A DNA stretch of 64,000 bases from assembly GCA_004369045.1 (NCBI GenBank), contig ML213506.1, positions 1,180,264 to 1,244,263 of the forward strand. The letters are read 5' to 3'. The notes under the pieces are model-generated. The model had not been told where the DNA came from and ran no database searches. It saw only the letters and a program-made list of their open reading frames with translations. Every line of letters begins with the position of its first letter. Positions within the stretch are counted from its first letter, which is position 1. A program made the position numbers and the translations under genes. This document shows, piece after piece, positions 24,570-36,416 of the stretch. This DNA is from Heliocybe sulcata (Eukaryota; Basidiomycota; Agaricomycetes; Gloeophyllales; Gloeophyllaceae).

Positions 24570-25295
24570 TAATGCTCCGATGCTACGACGGCGGCGAGGT
24601 CATATGGCCATACAAACAGAGCTGGTCCGTGCGCAAGCAGATCGTCGATCTTTGACATCGAAGTTCTGGAGGATTGACGTTCAACGATTTTCGAAGCACC
24701 TTGACGCTTCCCTGTCAGTCGCCGAAGTCGCGGTCCCGTGATCGACGCGTCCGCCGCCTCCGCCGACGTGTTGGAAGTCCGCTGTCAGCCATCCACAGCC
24801 ACCGTCCCAGAGTAATATAAACCTCTCGCTCTGCGCCGTTCATCCTCACCACCCTCTTCCCTCTCTTACTCTCTTCCTCTACTCCCTTGTCTCTACTCTC
24901 TTCACCGCGTCTTGATGCCTAGTGCACTGAAATCCACTTGGTGCTCCCCGGACAGTCCCAGGCGAAGTCGCGGGCGACGCCTATGGTTGAGAGCAAGGCA
25001 AGTGCAGTCCTCCTGAACTATGATCTTGCGAAACCATCCCTGTGTGTACCCCTTCGGTTGCGTGGGCTAGCGTCCTGTTACGTCAAGAAGGCCGCAAGAC
25101 CTCGTGATTCATCGCATAAGCCGTTTCAGGAGCGAGGGTCGGGGACAGGTGGTCAGAAACTCAGTGGCTGACACTTGCATTATGTTAGGTTCCGCGACAG
25201 TCGTCCAGCGCACGCATCGTCCGGAGGAGTGGGTTGTGAACGCGGCGAAGGTAAGTTCCTGATTCATCGTTCAGCTGCTAACTCGTACGGCTTTT
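24570..25295 (+). repeat. promoter-bearing dispersed repeat, copy 3
   Basis: About 725 bp matching copies 1 and 2 but in the opposite orientation. It carries a weakened TATA-like motif (AATATAAACC), a long CT-rich block (CTCTTACTCTCTTCCTCTAC) and the conserved exon-like blocks, ending with the donor GTAAGTTCC. There is no minisatellite downstream of this copy. No complete protein can be derived. Confidence 0.75.
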
Positions 25296-25545
25296 GAAAC
25301 TATCCGAGCGTGCAAGATTGACCTCGAGAGTTAGCTGACGTTTCTCGCCGGGGAGTTCTCGTTTTTCCTCAACAGCAGGCGCTACCGAAGGTTGGTACAG
25401 GTAGGTAGCGTGTATAATGAGACAGGTAACATCATTTTTTGTCTGGGTCAATGCCGAGATACCATTACATACAGAGAAACGAATGTTGATATGTAAAGAA
25501 CGAGGGCAATATTTACTTCTGTGGAACTCGCAGTCTCATGAAACA

Positions 25546-27541
25546 CTATTGGCTGAAGTTCTTGATACCGCTGAAGTTGGTGATCGGGCCTGCTTTGCCT
25601 CCCGACACTTTCAAGGCAGACCAGTCCCAGGTGCCTGTGATTACGAGTATCAAACGTTAAACGTTAACACCAGATTATGGGTGACAGAAAGAGCAAACAG
25701 ACCAGTACAGCTTCCTTTCCCGCAATTCACGGCAACACGCTGAGCGCTACTGCCAACGCTGATGGAGTTGGTGGATCCGACGAAGTTGACGTCCTAGCGC
25801 ACACTACTCAGAAACAGGGAACCGAGGGAGCATTGGCGGTACTCACGGATATCTTCACGCCCGTACCAGGAGTACCCAAAGTGTCGGGATAGCTCTGCAT
25901 TGAATGGGTCAGTGATAACTCATCATTAACGCAAAGAGGGCAAAACAGACTTGATCGATAATGACCCCAAAGCGCTTGCAACCAGTGGCGGTGTTACCCT
26001 AGGGGACGCGTGAGCGGGCTGACCATGGAGAGAGGAAATGGGCCGAACCGAGTAGGTGACATCGGATACGGAGCTGCCAGTCGCCGTGTTGTAGGTTTTG
26101 ATGCGCAAAGCCTGGTCGCTGGATGAATAAACAGGTCAGGCGTCAGGGCGACTGGACCAGAAATAGCTAACGTGCGTACTTGTTCGTGATGGTATTGCCC
26201 GAGATGGTGATCCCGGAGACGGTGGCATCGTCTTTCACCGAACCCTAGGGTGGGCATGAGCACGGGGAAGAGGAGATACGGGGTTTGGATACTCGCAATG
26301 GAGATGCCGTGGCCGCCGGAGCAGGTGTTGCCTTTGAAGACGATGTTGGAGCCTTTGTTGATGGCGATGCAGTCGTCCTAGAAGTAAGGAAGGGGCTATA
26401 GCAGTGTGCGAGGATCATTCGACGATGTGACTGACTTGGTTGCGGATGGTGCTGGCAAAATGCATAAGTGAGTGCCTCGTGTGTACATCCGATATAGAGG
26501 CTCACGAGTTCTCAATGGTAAGATCTGTAGTACTGACGTCGAAACCGTCGGTGTTGTGGCCTACGCGATATATCAGCTCCGCTTAGAATGGGAGATCTGG
26601 TTATTCGCGCACCAGCGGGGTTTCCGTCGCTCTGGGAGTTTGCCTTGTCTCCTTGAGCTGGAAGGCAGGTGGTGTGAGACAAAGGCTGCGTGAAATGCCA
26701 ACTGGACGTACAGTTGTCGATGGTGATCTTCGAGATGGTCAAGGCTGCGGGGTTGGAGACGGAGAATGTTTGTGCGGGAGAGTTGACGACTTTTACGTTC
26801 TGTTGCGATGAGAGCGATGATTAGTATTGCCAACGATAGACTGTTGGACGGAATCTCACGTCGAACGTTCCAGATATCTTGATTCTGCGCATGTTAGACG
26901 GGCTGTTAGCACAACCGCGAAGAACTCCGTGGGCATCCTTACTTCATCATAGGGCGCGGTTTGGTGGTGCCACCGTTCGAGCCTTGGCCGTCCTGTAAAG
27001 CGGGTGGTAAGGAATATCTCGGCATGTCGAGACCAACGGAGGTCTCACTCACCCAGTAGAAAGGTCCTCCACCGTCGAATTTGTGGCCATTACCATTGAC
27101 TGCACGATACACGATCAACATCCACTCTCGTAAGCATAGGCCTTTACTCACAGGTGATGTCCTTGCCACTGTGCATATACTCAGTACGTATAGTACGCCT
27201 GTAAGACTGGAAGGTCTCACCTGATAGTGAACAATGGTCCGGCCCAGCTCTTATTGCCGAATAACACGTCTCCATCTACGGAGGACTTCATTCAGCGCAA
27301 TTCAGGTAAAATTTGAAGAGCACGCACTGAGATTTACCGTCGCGCCGTCGACCAAAGACAGGGTGAAGCCCGAGCCACCAGGGACGGTGAACCCGTTGAT
27401 GTTCACAGTCGCACATTTCTGCGCGGAAGAGACATCACTCAAGGAGGATATCGTGCCCGTGCAAGAGCTGGCGCGGGGGACGTGGGCAGCGATAGCCGAA
27501 GCGGCCGCTCCGACGAAGACAAGCTGGGATAGGGAGAACAT
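25546..27541 (-). CDS. endopolygalacturonase, GH28 (paralogue 1)
   Basis: Secreted pectinase that hydrolyses alpha-1,4-galacturonan in plant cell walls. Seventeen exons assemble to 367 residues with no frame break. A signal peptide ([18 protein letters not shown]) is followed by a short propeptide and the mature start [15 protein letters not shown]28 signatures appear in order: GHNTDGFDV (catalytic Asp), QDDCIAI (two catalytic Asp), [10 protein letters not shown] (His) and ALRIKTY (Arg-Lys substrate binding). The C-terminus [16 protein letters not shown] is typical. Several exons are very short (16, 17 and 25 nt). The intron interrupting HGISI/GSV uses a GC donor. It is a close paralogue of the gene at 38102-40137, separated from it by the LINE. 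Confidence 0.93.
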
Positions 27542-27575
27542 CGCGTACGATACTGCCTCGCCATTCCTAAAGCCA

Positions 27576-27582
27576 GTTTATA
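27576..27582 (-). promoter_or_regulatory. TATA element of polygalacturonase 1
   Basis: TATAAAC on the - strand about 35 bp before the start codon, giving a very short leader. Confidence 0.5.
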
Positions 27583-27943
27583 TCGTAGCTACCGGAAAAT
27601 CATGAACCTTGGTTACAACGGTGACTATGGCGGATACGGGTTCTGCCAATCTGCGTGCGATGGACCGGGAGAGAATCGAATACCATGGCCATGCAGGTCG
27701 GTCACTGGACTGGCCTCGCCATCTGAACGTCCATGCAGTCGAAAGTCTTCCTTCAGGTACTCTTCCGCGATGATGGCTTCCACCAAGCTAACAAGGCGGC
27801 CTGCGGTCTTTTGCGGCCCGGTACGGCCAGCTTCATGATGTGCCCACAAGTTCTAACCTCCTTCTTGCAATCATCACGCAGAGGTATCGGTACCTGGGTC
27901 GGTCCCGAGCGGCAACCGCCGGCCGGGCGGTCAGACGGAATTC

Positions 27944-27946
<3 letters not shown>
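27583..27946. other. upstream region of polygalacturonase 1 up to the LINE poly(A)
   Basis: No gene is seen. The last bases, CGGAATTCGAC, form the left copy of the LINE target-site duplication. Confidence 0.5.
27937..27946. repeat. left copy of LINE target-site duplication
   Basis: GGAATTCGAC lies directly beside the poly(A) tail. The identical word stands at 38041-38050, and one more base (C) matches on the outer side. Confidence 0.75.
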
Positions 27947-27975
<29 letters not shown>

Positions 27976-28030
27976 NNNNNNNNNNNNNNNNNNNNNNNNN
28001 NNNNNNNNNNNNNNNNNNNNNNNNNNNNNN
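27976..28030. other. assembly gap (55 N)
   Basis: A run of N directly after the poly(T) tract. The exact length of the poly(A) tail and the last bases of the LINE 3' untranslated region are therefore unknown. Confidence 0.95.
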
Positions 28031-28125
28031 AAGCTTATATGCGCACTAGCAACTGACTACGTACAGCCCTAGGTCGCAGCTATAGCAAGTGGCATACCCT
28101 CCACTTGGTCCGGAGAGGAAACCCT

Positions 28126-31100
28126 TTATGGGCTCCCGTATTCCGGGAAGTGACGGACTCCCTCCAACGCCCGGACTCTCTGTTGAATAAGAAAGCCAGG
28201 CGGTCGGATACCGTCTAAAACCTCTTCTTGCGGGGCCTCGGGGGGGCCATTCGGGTGGTACGTCTTGAGGACGAGTGCCCACGTTCGGAAGACGGAGCGA
28301 AGGGCACGTTTCGTGCGGCAAATTTTGGTGGCCGTAATGTAGTCGATACGAAGGTGACAGTTTATGGCATTTGTCCAGCGGCTAAGGACAGAGTTCACAT
28401 TGTGGGATTTACCTTGGATTACGCGTTCACAGCGCAGGGCCCAGATAAGGTATGCGGACTCAGAGACAAGTATACGGAGTAGGCGGGAGGCGCCTGGATT
28501 GGGGCGCATTGTCGCCGTAGTGCCACGGGTTGTCCGAGGGTCCGGAGCACGCCTGCGAGGGGGGGTGACAGTCAGTTTTCCAGCAGCGATCATGGCGCCG
28601 TAGGTGAGGGCGGGCCATGGGCCATAGGCGGAGGGCCACAGGTCGCGGGCAAGGGACCATATCAGGTCTCGGTCTGGTATGGCACAGTCTTCAAGGATAT
28701 GATCGAGGTTGTCATGAAGATTGGGGCATATTGGGCAGGGTGCCCGGTCTTTGTAGCCTGGGATGTGTGCCCAGTGGTCACCAACGCGATACGCACCATG
28801 CGTAGCTTTGAAGTTGAATTGTTGAACAACAGGGCGGATAGCCGAGTTCCGTAAGGCCAGCCACAGGTTGGCTTCGTGTTCCAGAGTCTGTGTGGAGGCT
28901 AGGAGACCATCCTGTATACGCGACAGGTTTTGCGCAGATCGCGTACGCAGCGGAAGGTCTTTGGTCTTTAATTCACGGACAGCTTGGTATGCGAGTGACT
29001 GCGTGAGAGAGGAGAGTTTGACTCCCGGTAGCCGGAAGGGTGGAGGGACTGATAGCGTAATATCAGCGGGGGTGTCCTTGAGGGCGCCTTCCCTGGCTAG
29101 GAGGTCGGCAGCTTCGTTTCCAGGGTCATTGTTGTGCCCTTTGACCCATTTGAAGGATGTGGTCGCGGAGCAGCAGCGTAGGTGGTAGGCAGCAGCTTGA
29201 AAGAGCAGGCTGTTGGAGATGCCTACCCAGCCGCGATCTTCCCAAGCACCCAGGTGTTCAGTAAGGCTGTGGATTACATACATGGAGTCTGTGACGAAGG
29301 TGATGGGGGCAAAGGTCGGGACAATCTGGAGGGCCACTACAACAGCGAGTAGCTCGCCAGCTTGGTTGGATTGATCCTCACCTGGAACACGGAGGGCTTG
29401 GTTGTACAGGTGCCCTGGGGTGACAAAGACGCCGCTGCCTGCACGGGCGGTGCCTTTGCCATTATCGAGGCAGGAGCCATCTGTGTAGATCGTCAGGTGC
29501 TCGTGGGCTAGGTTCAGGCCCGGGGCTGGGTGTCGCAGTCTATAAGCTGGTTCGTGTGGGACTTCATCAGGTCGGACAAAGACACGGAAGCACTCAGCAA
29601 GAGAGGTCTTGGCCGTGAGGGAGGGGTCAAACACTATTGTTCCCCGAGAGTGAAGAGCTTGCCGATTTTTCTCCTGGCGGCGATGCATAAGGGATAGATC
29701 GTCCGTGGCAGGGAGGTGGAAGGGGTTGAGCTTGGAGGAGAGAGAAGTAAGGATGTGTTGCGCTTGAAGTACACATCAATGTGGGTTCGCGCATCCATGG
29801 TGTCGGTCAGAGGTACAGTCCGAGCATGCACAGTTACGACGAGGGTGGTGGGTGCCAAACCTGGGGGGGTCACGAAGGCGGTTCGAGACTCGGAGGAGGT
29901 CATGGATGGTCTTAGCAGCATGTTCGTGGATGAGGCAATCGATTTTCGGGGCAATGTAGGTATGGGGTGGGGCACCTAGTAGGTAGAAGGCGGGGAGTTG
30001 CCGCTTGAGCGCACTGGACAGCTTCCGGGGTGCAAAAGCCACACCATAGCAGCGTGCAGTTCGTAGCATGAGGAGGACGTCCTGGGGGAGGCGGGCCGCG
30101 CGGTGGCCGGCAAGTGGGACGTCCCATTTCTGGAGGAAGGTGTTGAACAGGGCGGCTTCGGCAATGCCGTCTGGGGCAAGCACATTTAGGAGGAGGTCGG
30201 TGACAAAGGCCCAGGTGGGGCGGTGGGGGGAGAGGTCGAGGTAGGCTCTCAACCAGGTCAGTTCTATAGCGTCATTACGTGCTTTGAGGTCGAGTAGGGA
30301 AAGTCCTCCTTTGGTAGCTGGCTTGTATAGATGGTCCAGCGCAATAGGCGGGTTGGAGGAGTTTTCTTCCCAGATAAAGCGGCGTGTTATTTTTACCAGA
30401 GCATCTTCCACTGGGGGGGGCATACCTTGTACTTTGGTTAAGTATTGAGTCATACCACCGACAGTCGCCTGGATCAGATGTGTTTTTTCAAAAAGGGTAG
30501 GGTGACCCCGCAGAAATCTTGTTAGAGTGTGGTTAACTTTGTCCAACGTGGCCTCCCATGGGGCAGAGTTGTCAACATTATTGCCAATCCAGGCACCTAA
30601 GGAGCGTACGGCTTCGCCATCTTGTGCAATGTGGATAGAGGCCGGGAGAGGGGTGTCATCGGGGTGTAGGCATCGTGTCGTGAGAACCCGGGAGCGGTGG
30701 GAGGCTGAGCCAACAGGTATGATCTCAGTTTTTTCACTGTTGAAGCGCGCACCTGAGGCGCGACACCATGTCTCGAGACATAGGATAAGGTCGGCATACC
30801 GATCAGCTTTGCGGAGGTAAACGGTGGTGTCATCAGCAAAGAGTGTTACAAGGACGTTGTCTAAGATACCCGGGACTTGGAATCCGTGGATGGTTGGTGA
30901 AGCCTGTAACATGCAGGCTAGAGGTTCAATTGCCAGATCGAATAGGAGGCAGGAGAGGGGGTCACCTTGCCTCACCCCACGGGTGACATGGAAGGGGGAG
31001 CTAAGGGTTCCGTTTATGGCTACCCGTGTAAAGGCAGTGTCATACAGGGAACGTACCGTATCAATAAACAGGGCTGGGAGCCCGAACTTGTGCAGGGTGG

Positions 31101-33228
31101 CCCAAAGGTAGTCATGTTCAACTTTGTCATAGGCTTTCTCTTGGTCTAAGGTGATGATGACGCCATCCTCCTCCATGGCTTCAGCATAGTGGATCATGGC
31201 GTGGGATAGCCGTACTTGGTCAAAGATGGATCGGCCTGGGATAAAGCCTGCCTGATTCCGGTGGATGAGCGACGATGCGTGGGCAGAGAGTAGTATGGCA
31301 AGTGCTTTAGTGAGCAATTTGTAATCGGTGTTGAGGAGGGTGATAGGGCGGTAGTTAGCGATGTCGGTCCTATCTTTCTTCTTGAAGATCGGGCACATCC
31401 AGCCGAGCGTGAAAGATGTGGTGGGGTCGACAGCATGTAATTGGATGTTGCAGAAGACCTGGGTAAGTGCACCGATAATATTGAATGAGGGTGACTGCGG
31501 GTGCTGTTTGAGGGAGAGTTTGTGACGCTCGTGGAGGGTTTTCCAGAGTTCATAAGGCAGGCCATCCATACCAGTGGCTGTCCCATTTTTGGAGGCACGG
31601 AGGGACTCAGTGATCTGTTCTTCAGTCAGGAGGTCTCGAAGGTGGGAGGCTGCAGCATGGGGAAGGGTCTGGTTCATAGGTACAGCAGAGGTAGCTGCTG
31701 ATATATCAGCCTGTCGGACACCTGGTGCATGGGGGAGGCGTCCGTCCTCTTGCAGGTGATGGTGGTGGTTTCGTGCAAGCTCCGCCATCTCATCGGAGCG
31801 AGTAATATATTGGATGGGACAGGTTCCTGGAACTGCAAGACGGTGGAGAAGGTCATGGGGTTTTTTGTCTCGGTGGACAGTTGCAGCAAACTTGGTTGGT
31901 CGGCCCCCTTTGTCTGCCCACTGAGCTTGGCCATAAAGTTGGGTGTTCGAGAAGCGTTTTTTCTGGAGGTGGGCCAGTTCGCCCTCCAGGGCAGCAGAGT
32001 GTGCACGTGCCTCGTCAGACATGTCCATGCTGGGATCGTTTAAAGAGCGAGTCAGGTCGCGTTCTAGAGCAGTAATTTTGTTATTTATTTTAGCAAGGGT
32101 CACTTTGGCATGTTGTCTACAGAGAGTGCGGACACGTTCTTTCCAGTGGGCCCAGAGGCGTTGTGCATTTGCTTCCGGTGAGCGAGCACTTGCAAGGTTA
32201 GCCAGGTCTTTCTCCAGTTGGAGACCAAGGTCGACAATTGCAGATAGAAGTTTGTCGTCGTGGAGGAGTCCCATAGGCCACGTCCATCGTCCTGTACCGA
32301 TAAAGGGGGCAGTGAGGGGTGAATACTTCACCGTCGTCAGGTTATGATCAGTTGGAACAATGCTAGGTCCTATAGACCACTCATACAGGTAGGGCAGGGT
32401 CCTGTATTTGGTATAGATGCGGTCGATACGGGAAAAGGTGTTGCCGCTGGTTCAAAAGGTGTAGCTGCGATCAGATGGTCGATCTGCCCGCCAGGCGTCA
32501 ACGAGGTTGAGAGAGAGACGTAAGTCCCGTAGGGCTGCAGAAGGGGCCTGGGGATCCAGCCGAGGTGGGGAATGGTCTATAGGGTCCTCAACCAGATTGA
32601 AGTCGCCCATCATAAAGTCTGGTTTTGGTAGAGTGTGCGTAGACCAGTAGTCTTCTAGTGTTTCCCAGAAGGCGGCCTGTTGATGGTAGTCATTTGGTGC
32701 ATAGACATTGAGTACGGAGAGTGAGGTGGAGTTGTGCCAGGAAGTGGTGAGGAGGAGCGCGTGTCCGGGGATTATTTCGCGGATCTGCAGGTCGGAAATA
32801 GAGGTGACTTCCCGGTTCAGAACGAAAGCTACACCTGCGGACGAGGTAGGATTGGTAGGATTGGGTGAGTTGATGACCAGGAGTCGGCGTCCAAAGAGAT
32901 TGTGGATGTCATCTACCAGAGGTGGGGTAAGGTGGGTTTCCTGCAAGGCAAGAATGCCTATCCGCTTATTGCGTACCAAGGCGTGAATAGTTGTCCATTT
33001 TGACGATGCTGCGTGGCCTGGTGAGACAGACAGGCGTCCACGCATGTTGAGCATTCCAAGTGTAATGTTTGCGTGGGTGTTTTTTCCTCGCGGTAGATTG
33101 GGGTGGTGTGGTAAAGATGCTCCTTGCGGAGGGTCCCCTTCAGGCGGGACCTGAGTGTCTGTGGTATTAGCCACTCCGCCACCGAGCTCCCCATCAGCTT
33201 CATCACAGGTGGTTCGGGCGGCAATCAT
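28126..33228 (-). pseudogene. LINE ORF2: APE endonuclease, reverse transcriptase, RNase H
   Basis: One frame of about 1700 codons from ATG at 33228, interrupted by TGA at 32452-32454 and 29776-29778. The endonuclease (33228 to about 32350) shows LGMLNMRG, ILALQETHL, FMMGDFN and VPTDHNL. The reverse transcriptase (about 31600-30600) shows GFIPGRSIFDQVRLSHAMI, ITLDQEKAYDKVEHDYLW, TRGVRQGDPLSCLLFDL and the catalytic FADD in LVTLFADDTTVYLRKA. After a Cys-rich segment (NCACSDCTSDRHHGC), the RNase H domain (about 29500-29080) has LTIYTDGSCLDNGKGTA, NQAGELLAVVVALQ, ITFVTDSMYVIHSL and NDPGNEAADLLARE. Every catalytic motif is kept. Apart from the two TGA codons the reading frame is intact, so the insertion is young. 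Confidence 0.9.
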
Positions 33229-33858
33229 ACCGCCCGCTTGGCTGAGAGGGAGGGACGAACCAAAACCGAGAACAGAACCAGGCCTTATAATAGCTGAGGA
33301 GGAGTGGGTTGGAGTCGCTCTACTTATCCTACCTTACGACAGTGGGGTAGGACAGGGTGGGCATATACCGGCCCTCGCAGCGAACTATGCTAGAGGGTTC
33401 ACTAGGGTCATACCCCCGACGGAGACCCTAGGTACTGCCTGTCGCTTCAGTCTCTCGACACGGCTCGTTCAAACCTGAATAGGTTTCCGTAGGCACACTG
33501 CCAGGTGTTTCGAGAGGTTAGACTTAACTGCTTTCCTGTCCCGCATACGGTCAGTATATTTGGGCAGCCAGTGTTGATGGCGCAGATGCACTCCCGGGGC
33601 ACCCGCGTCTTTTTCGTGGGGGGGGCTCTACCAAGTTGGATCGGGCGAAGTAGGTCCCCCTCTTGTGGGTAGCGATATAGGTCTGTATGTAGGATATATT
33701 GCATGGTAGGCATACAGACAGTATTATATAGCATATGACTAAGTACTGTAGGGCTAGAGCATTTTTACGAGAGTGGGGATTTTGCGCGGGGCAGATGTGG
33801 AACTCAGAAGAAATTCGGGCAAAAAAAGATTTCATACAAGGGGGGGGTGTGCGAGAGG
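33229..33858 (-). other. LINE spacer between ORF1 and ORF2
   Basis: About 630 bp without a continued frame. It is longer than usual for linked LINE ORFs and may serve reinitiation or an internal start for ORF2. Confidence 0.5.
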
Positions 33859-35787
33859 CTAGTGCTGACGTCCTTGTCCGCGCCCCCTGCCGCGGCCCCT
33901 ACCGCGACCTGGCGCTTGGTACGGGCCACGCCCTGCAACAGTCGGTATGAAGGAGGCGATGGTGTCGAAGTATTTGCCGGTGTGGGGCTCAGGGTTAGCA
34001 CGGGTGAGGCCGAAACTGTCATTGTCCGGGCCCTTCCAGCCGGCAATGGAGGGGAGAGAGCACAGGCCACGGGTATGGGTGGCGCAGGTACATATGGTGC
34101 ACGAGAGGGGTGTGGTGAGTCGACCGGTACCAAAGAGCACGGTAGGGTATGCCTGATGGAGGAGGATATTACGAAACTTAATCCATGCCTCAAGCGTCGT
34201 GAAGGGGCTCCAGCGAAGAAAGATGTTGAAGACAGGGGTCTCGAGACCGCCGCGTGCTTTGCGGTCGAGTTTGATGGCATCGAGGCTCGGTAGGAGGTCG
34301 GACAGGATCGCGATCGCGTATAGGTCGTCTTCCAGGTCGAGGTCATCGGTAAGTACTTTGATCATGTCGGAGGATGCCGGGTCGTCGTTCAGTGCCGATC
34401 GTATGGCGCCGAGCACCACGTCTGCCGAGTCAGTCGTGAAGCCCTCCGTTTGTCCAATGAACTCAGGTGGTTTGATGTCGGCTAGCGTGAGGAAGGGCTC
34501 AACGTAGAAAGTGATGTTGTCGGCGCTCCACCAGCCCTGTTCCAGCAGGTGGTCAGCGAGAGCTTCGGGGAAGTTGTATCCCAGGAACGAGGTGGGCGGC
34601 GGTTGATCAGGCTGCATGACAGTCGGTGGGGCAATGTGGTAGTCTGTCGGCGAGGGGGTGGGTGTCTTAGCGTTTATGCGGCCAACCTCTCGCATGAGCG
34701 CCGCGGTGATGACCGTGTCTGTGAGCTTGGGATCACGGTCGCAGCAGTTTGCGGGAGTGATGAGGAGCTTCCGGCCGTCACACTGCAGGGCGATCCACTC
34801 GCCCACCGTGGAGGTTGTAATGTTAGAGAAGCGTTGGCCCGGCCGCGAGACAATCGGGGCAGGGAAGCCGCCCAGAGGAGGTAAGGTATAGTCGCAGGGC
34901 GGGGCCGGGGCGGGTGCAGGATTCAACAGGTCTGTGGGTTCACCGCCCGAGGCCATGAGGCCAAGCGCGTTGATGTGCCGCGCGTCCTCGGCTGCCTGCA
35001 TGACAGCATGATGGTAGGCAATGGGGGAGACCGGGTCCTCGACCATGCGTTCCGGATCCGGCGAGAGGGCAGAATGTCGAGGCGGCGGGGTATGTGGAGT
35101 GGGCATTCCGGGTGTGGGTGAGCGCGTGTCGTTGAGGGTGAGGCGGCCCGCGTGGTTAGAGTGCGGGCGGGCTCGAGCGGGCGTAAGTGGTGGTATGGCA
35201 TGGGGTATTCCCTGCAGATGCTCAGCAATAACGCGAGCCCGTTGCGCAATGCGGGCGTTGGCTTCAGCACGTAAGACTAGAGTGTCTCGGGGAGTCGCGC
35301 GTGGGGCTGCGGTGCCGCGCGTCATACCATTGCGTAGCAGAGTGGTTGGGTCATTTACACGGATCGTCGTCTCAGGGCGTACCTCGTGGTCCGGGTCCAC
35401 TAGCATGCCCGTGTGCTCGGCCAGAGCCCCAGGGGAGCTAACTGGCGAGGGGGAGGGTGATAGGTCATCGCCCATGGCGCCGTCTTCCAGTGCGTCCCGG
35501 GCGTCGGTAAGATCTGGTTTGGTTTTGTTGGGGACGGGAATGGTGAGGGTAAGGACAGGTGGGTCGCGAGCAGGCGCGTGGATGGAGGCGGCTGTCCCGT
35601 GATCAGACTTCGGTGGGGCTGCCGCGGCTGCCTTCGCGTATGTGGGTGGAGGTGGCGGCACGGGTGCTGTAGGGGATGGGGGTTGTTCACCCAGCTCGGG
35701 CGTCAGAGCTAGGGGAGTGTCAGACTTTGGGCCGGACGGAGGGGAGGTTCTGCGTACTGGGGGCCCAAATGGTGATACTACTCTCAT
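33859..35787 (-). CDS. LINE ORF1, gag-like RNA-binding protein
   Basis: The open frame gives 642 residues from the first ATG (MRVVSPFGPP); the frame itself is open to 35847. The N-terminal half is a Pro/Ala-rich disordered region. The middle has folded-looking sequence (FLGYNFPEALADHLLEQGWW, FLTLADIKPPEFIGQTEGF). A Cys/His segment, CTICTCATHTRGLCSLPSIA, resembles the CHxCLSxDHxTGLCPFPxIPGW motif of fungal LINE ORF1 products. The C-terminus is an Arg/Gly repeat (GRGRGRGRGRGQGRQH) suited to RNA binding. A second frame just upstream (from about 35929, MPSDPSGKQIRDATLKANTK) also looks coding, so the true N-terminus may lie there with a frame change near 35790. Confidence 0.8.
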   Translation of the reverse strand: MRVVSPFGPPVRRTSPPSGPKSDTPLALTPELGEQPPSPTAPVPPPPPTYAKAAAAAPPKSDHGTAASIHAPARDPPVLTLTIPVPNKTKPDLTDARDALEDGAMGDDLSPSPSPVSSPGALAEHTGMLVDPDHEVRPETTIRVNDPTTLLRNGMTRGTAAPRATPRDTLVLRAEANARIAQRARVIAEHLQGIPHAIPPLTPARARPHSNHAGRLTLNDTRSPTPGMPTPHTPPPRHSALSPDPERMVEDPVSPIAYHHAVMQAAEDARHINALGLMASGGEPTDLLNPAPAPAPPCDYTLPPLGGFPAPIVSRPGQRFSNITTSTVGEWIALQCDGRKLLITPANCCDRDPKLTDTVITAALMREVGRINAKTPTPSPTDYHIAPPTVMQPDQPPPTSFLGYNFPEALADHLLEQGWWSADNITFYVEPFLTLADIKPPEFIGQTEGFTTDSADVVLGAIRSALNDDPASSDMIKVLTDDLDLEDDLYAIAILSDLLPSLDAIKLDRKARGGLETPVFNIFLRWSPFTTLEAWIKFRNILLHQAYPTVLFGTGRLTTPLSCTICTCATHTRGLCSLPSIAGWKGPDNDSFGLTRANPEPHTGKYFDTIASFIPTVAGRGPYQAPGRGRGRGRGRGQGRQH

Positions 35788-36416
35788 CTCGCACCGGGAC
35801 CGTTTGGGGTGGCACCGGCGGCATGTCGCGCTCGTCGGCAGCACCACTATTCCTCGTCCTACGTTTGGTTTTGGTATTCGCCTTGAGCGTGGCGTCGCGT
35901 ATCTGCTTCCCGCTGGGGTCGCTCGGCATCTTGGCTAGGTAGTGGAGGGCGGTAAGCCAGAGCAGTGTCGAGCTGTGGTGGGCCGGGTGGGTAGGGAGCT
36001 GGGCGATTGCATCGCGCGCGGCCGCTTTTATACGTCTGTCGGTCCATGGGTGCAAGGGCGTCGCGGGACCAAGTCAGAATGGTGGAGGCCAGGGGGGGCC
36101 AGAGTTGGCAACGCGTCAACAGCCGGTGGCGTTCGTCTGCGACGTTGGTATCGCTAGTCTTGCGAAGTTGAAGTTGGCATTGTAAGGCTTCGGAGGAGTG
36201 CGTCGGTTCTGCTGCGCGTGGGCGGCCGGTGGCGCAATGTTTGTGTCTGTGTGGTGCGTATGTCGTGCGTGTGTGTTGCAGATCTGGGGACCCGGAGCAC
36301 TCGGTGGAAGCATATCACGAGGTAAAGGCATACCATTGGCAGTCGAGTGAAGGGTATTTTGTTGCTCTAGGAGGAGTGGGGGTTGCATTAGATTGTAAGT
36401 AGTAAGGAGAGGGATT
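35788..36416 (-). other. LINE region between the MYND gene and ORF1
   Basis: It holds the possible out-of-frame N-terminal part of ORF1 (35929-35788) and, at about 36028-36034, TATAAAAG in the sense strand, which could act as an internal promoter. No further complete frame is supported. Confidence 0.4.

Noticed and set aside
29634-29975. 113-codon - strand frame bridging the end of the reverse transcriptase and RNase H
   Set aside because: It is an alternative frame; the reverse-transcriptase and RNase H segments are in the same frame as each other, separated by a single TGA.
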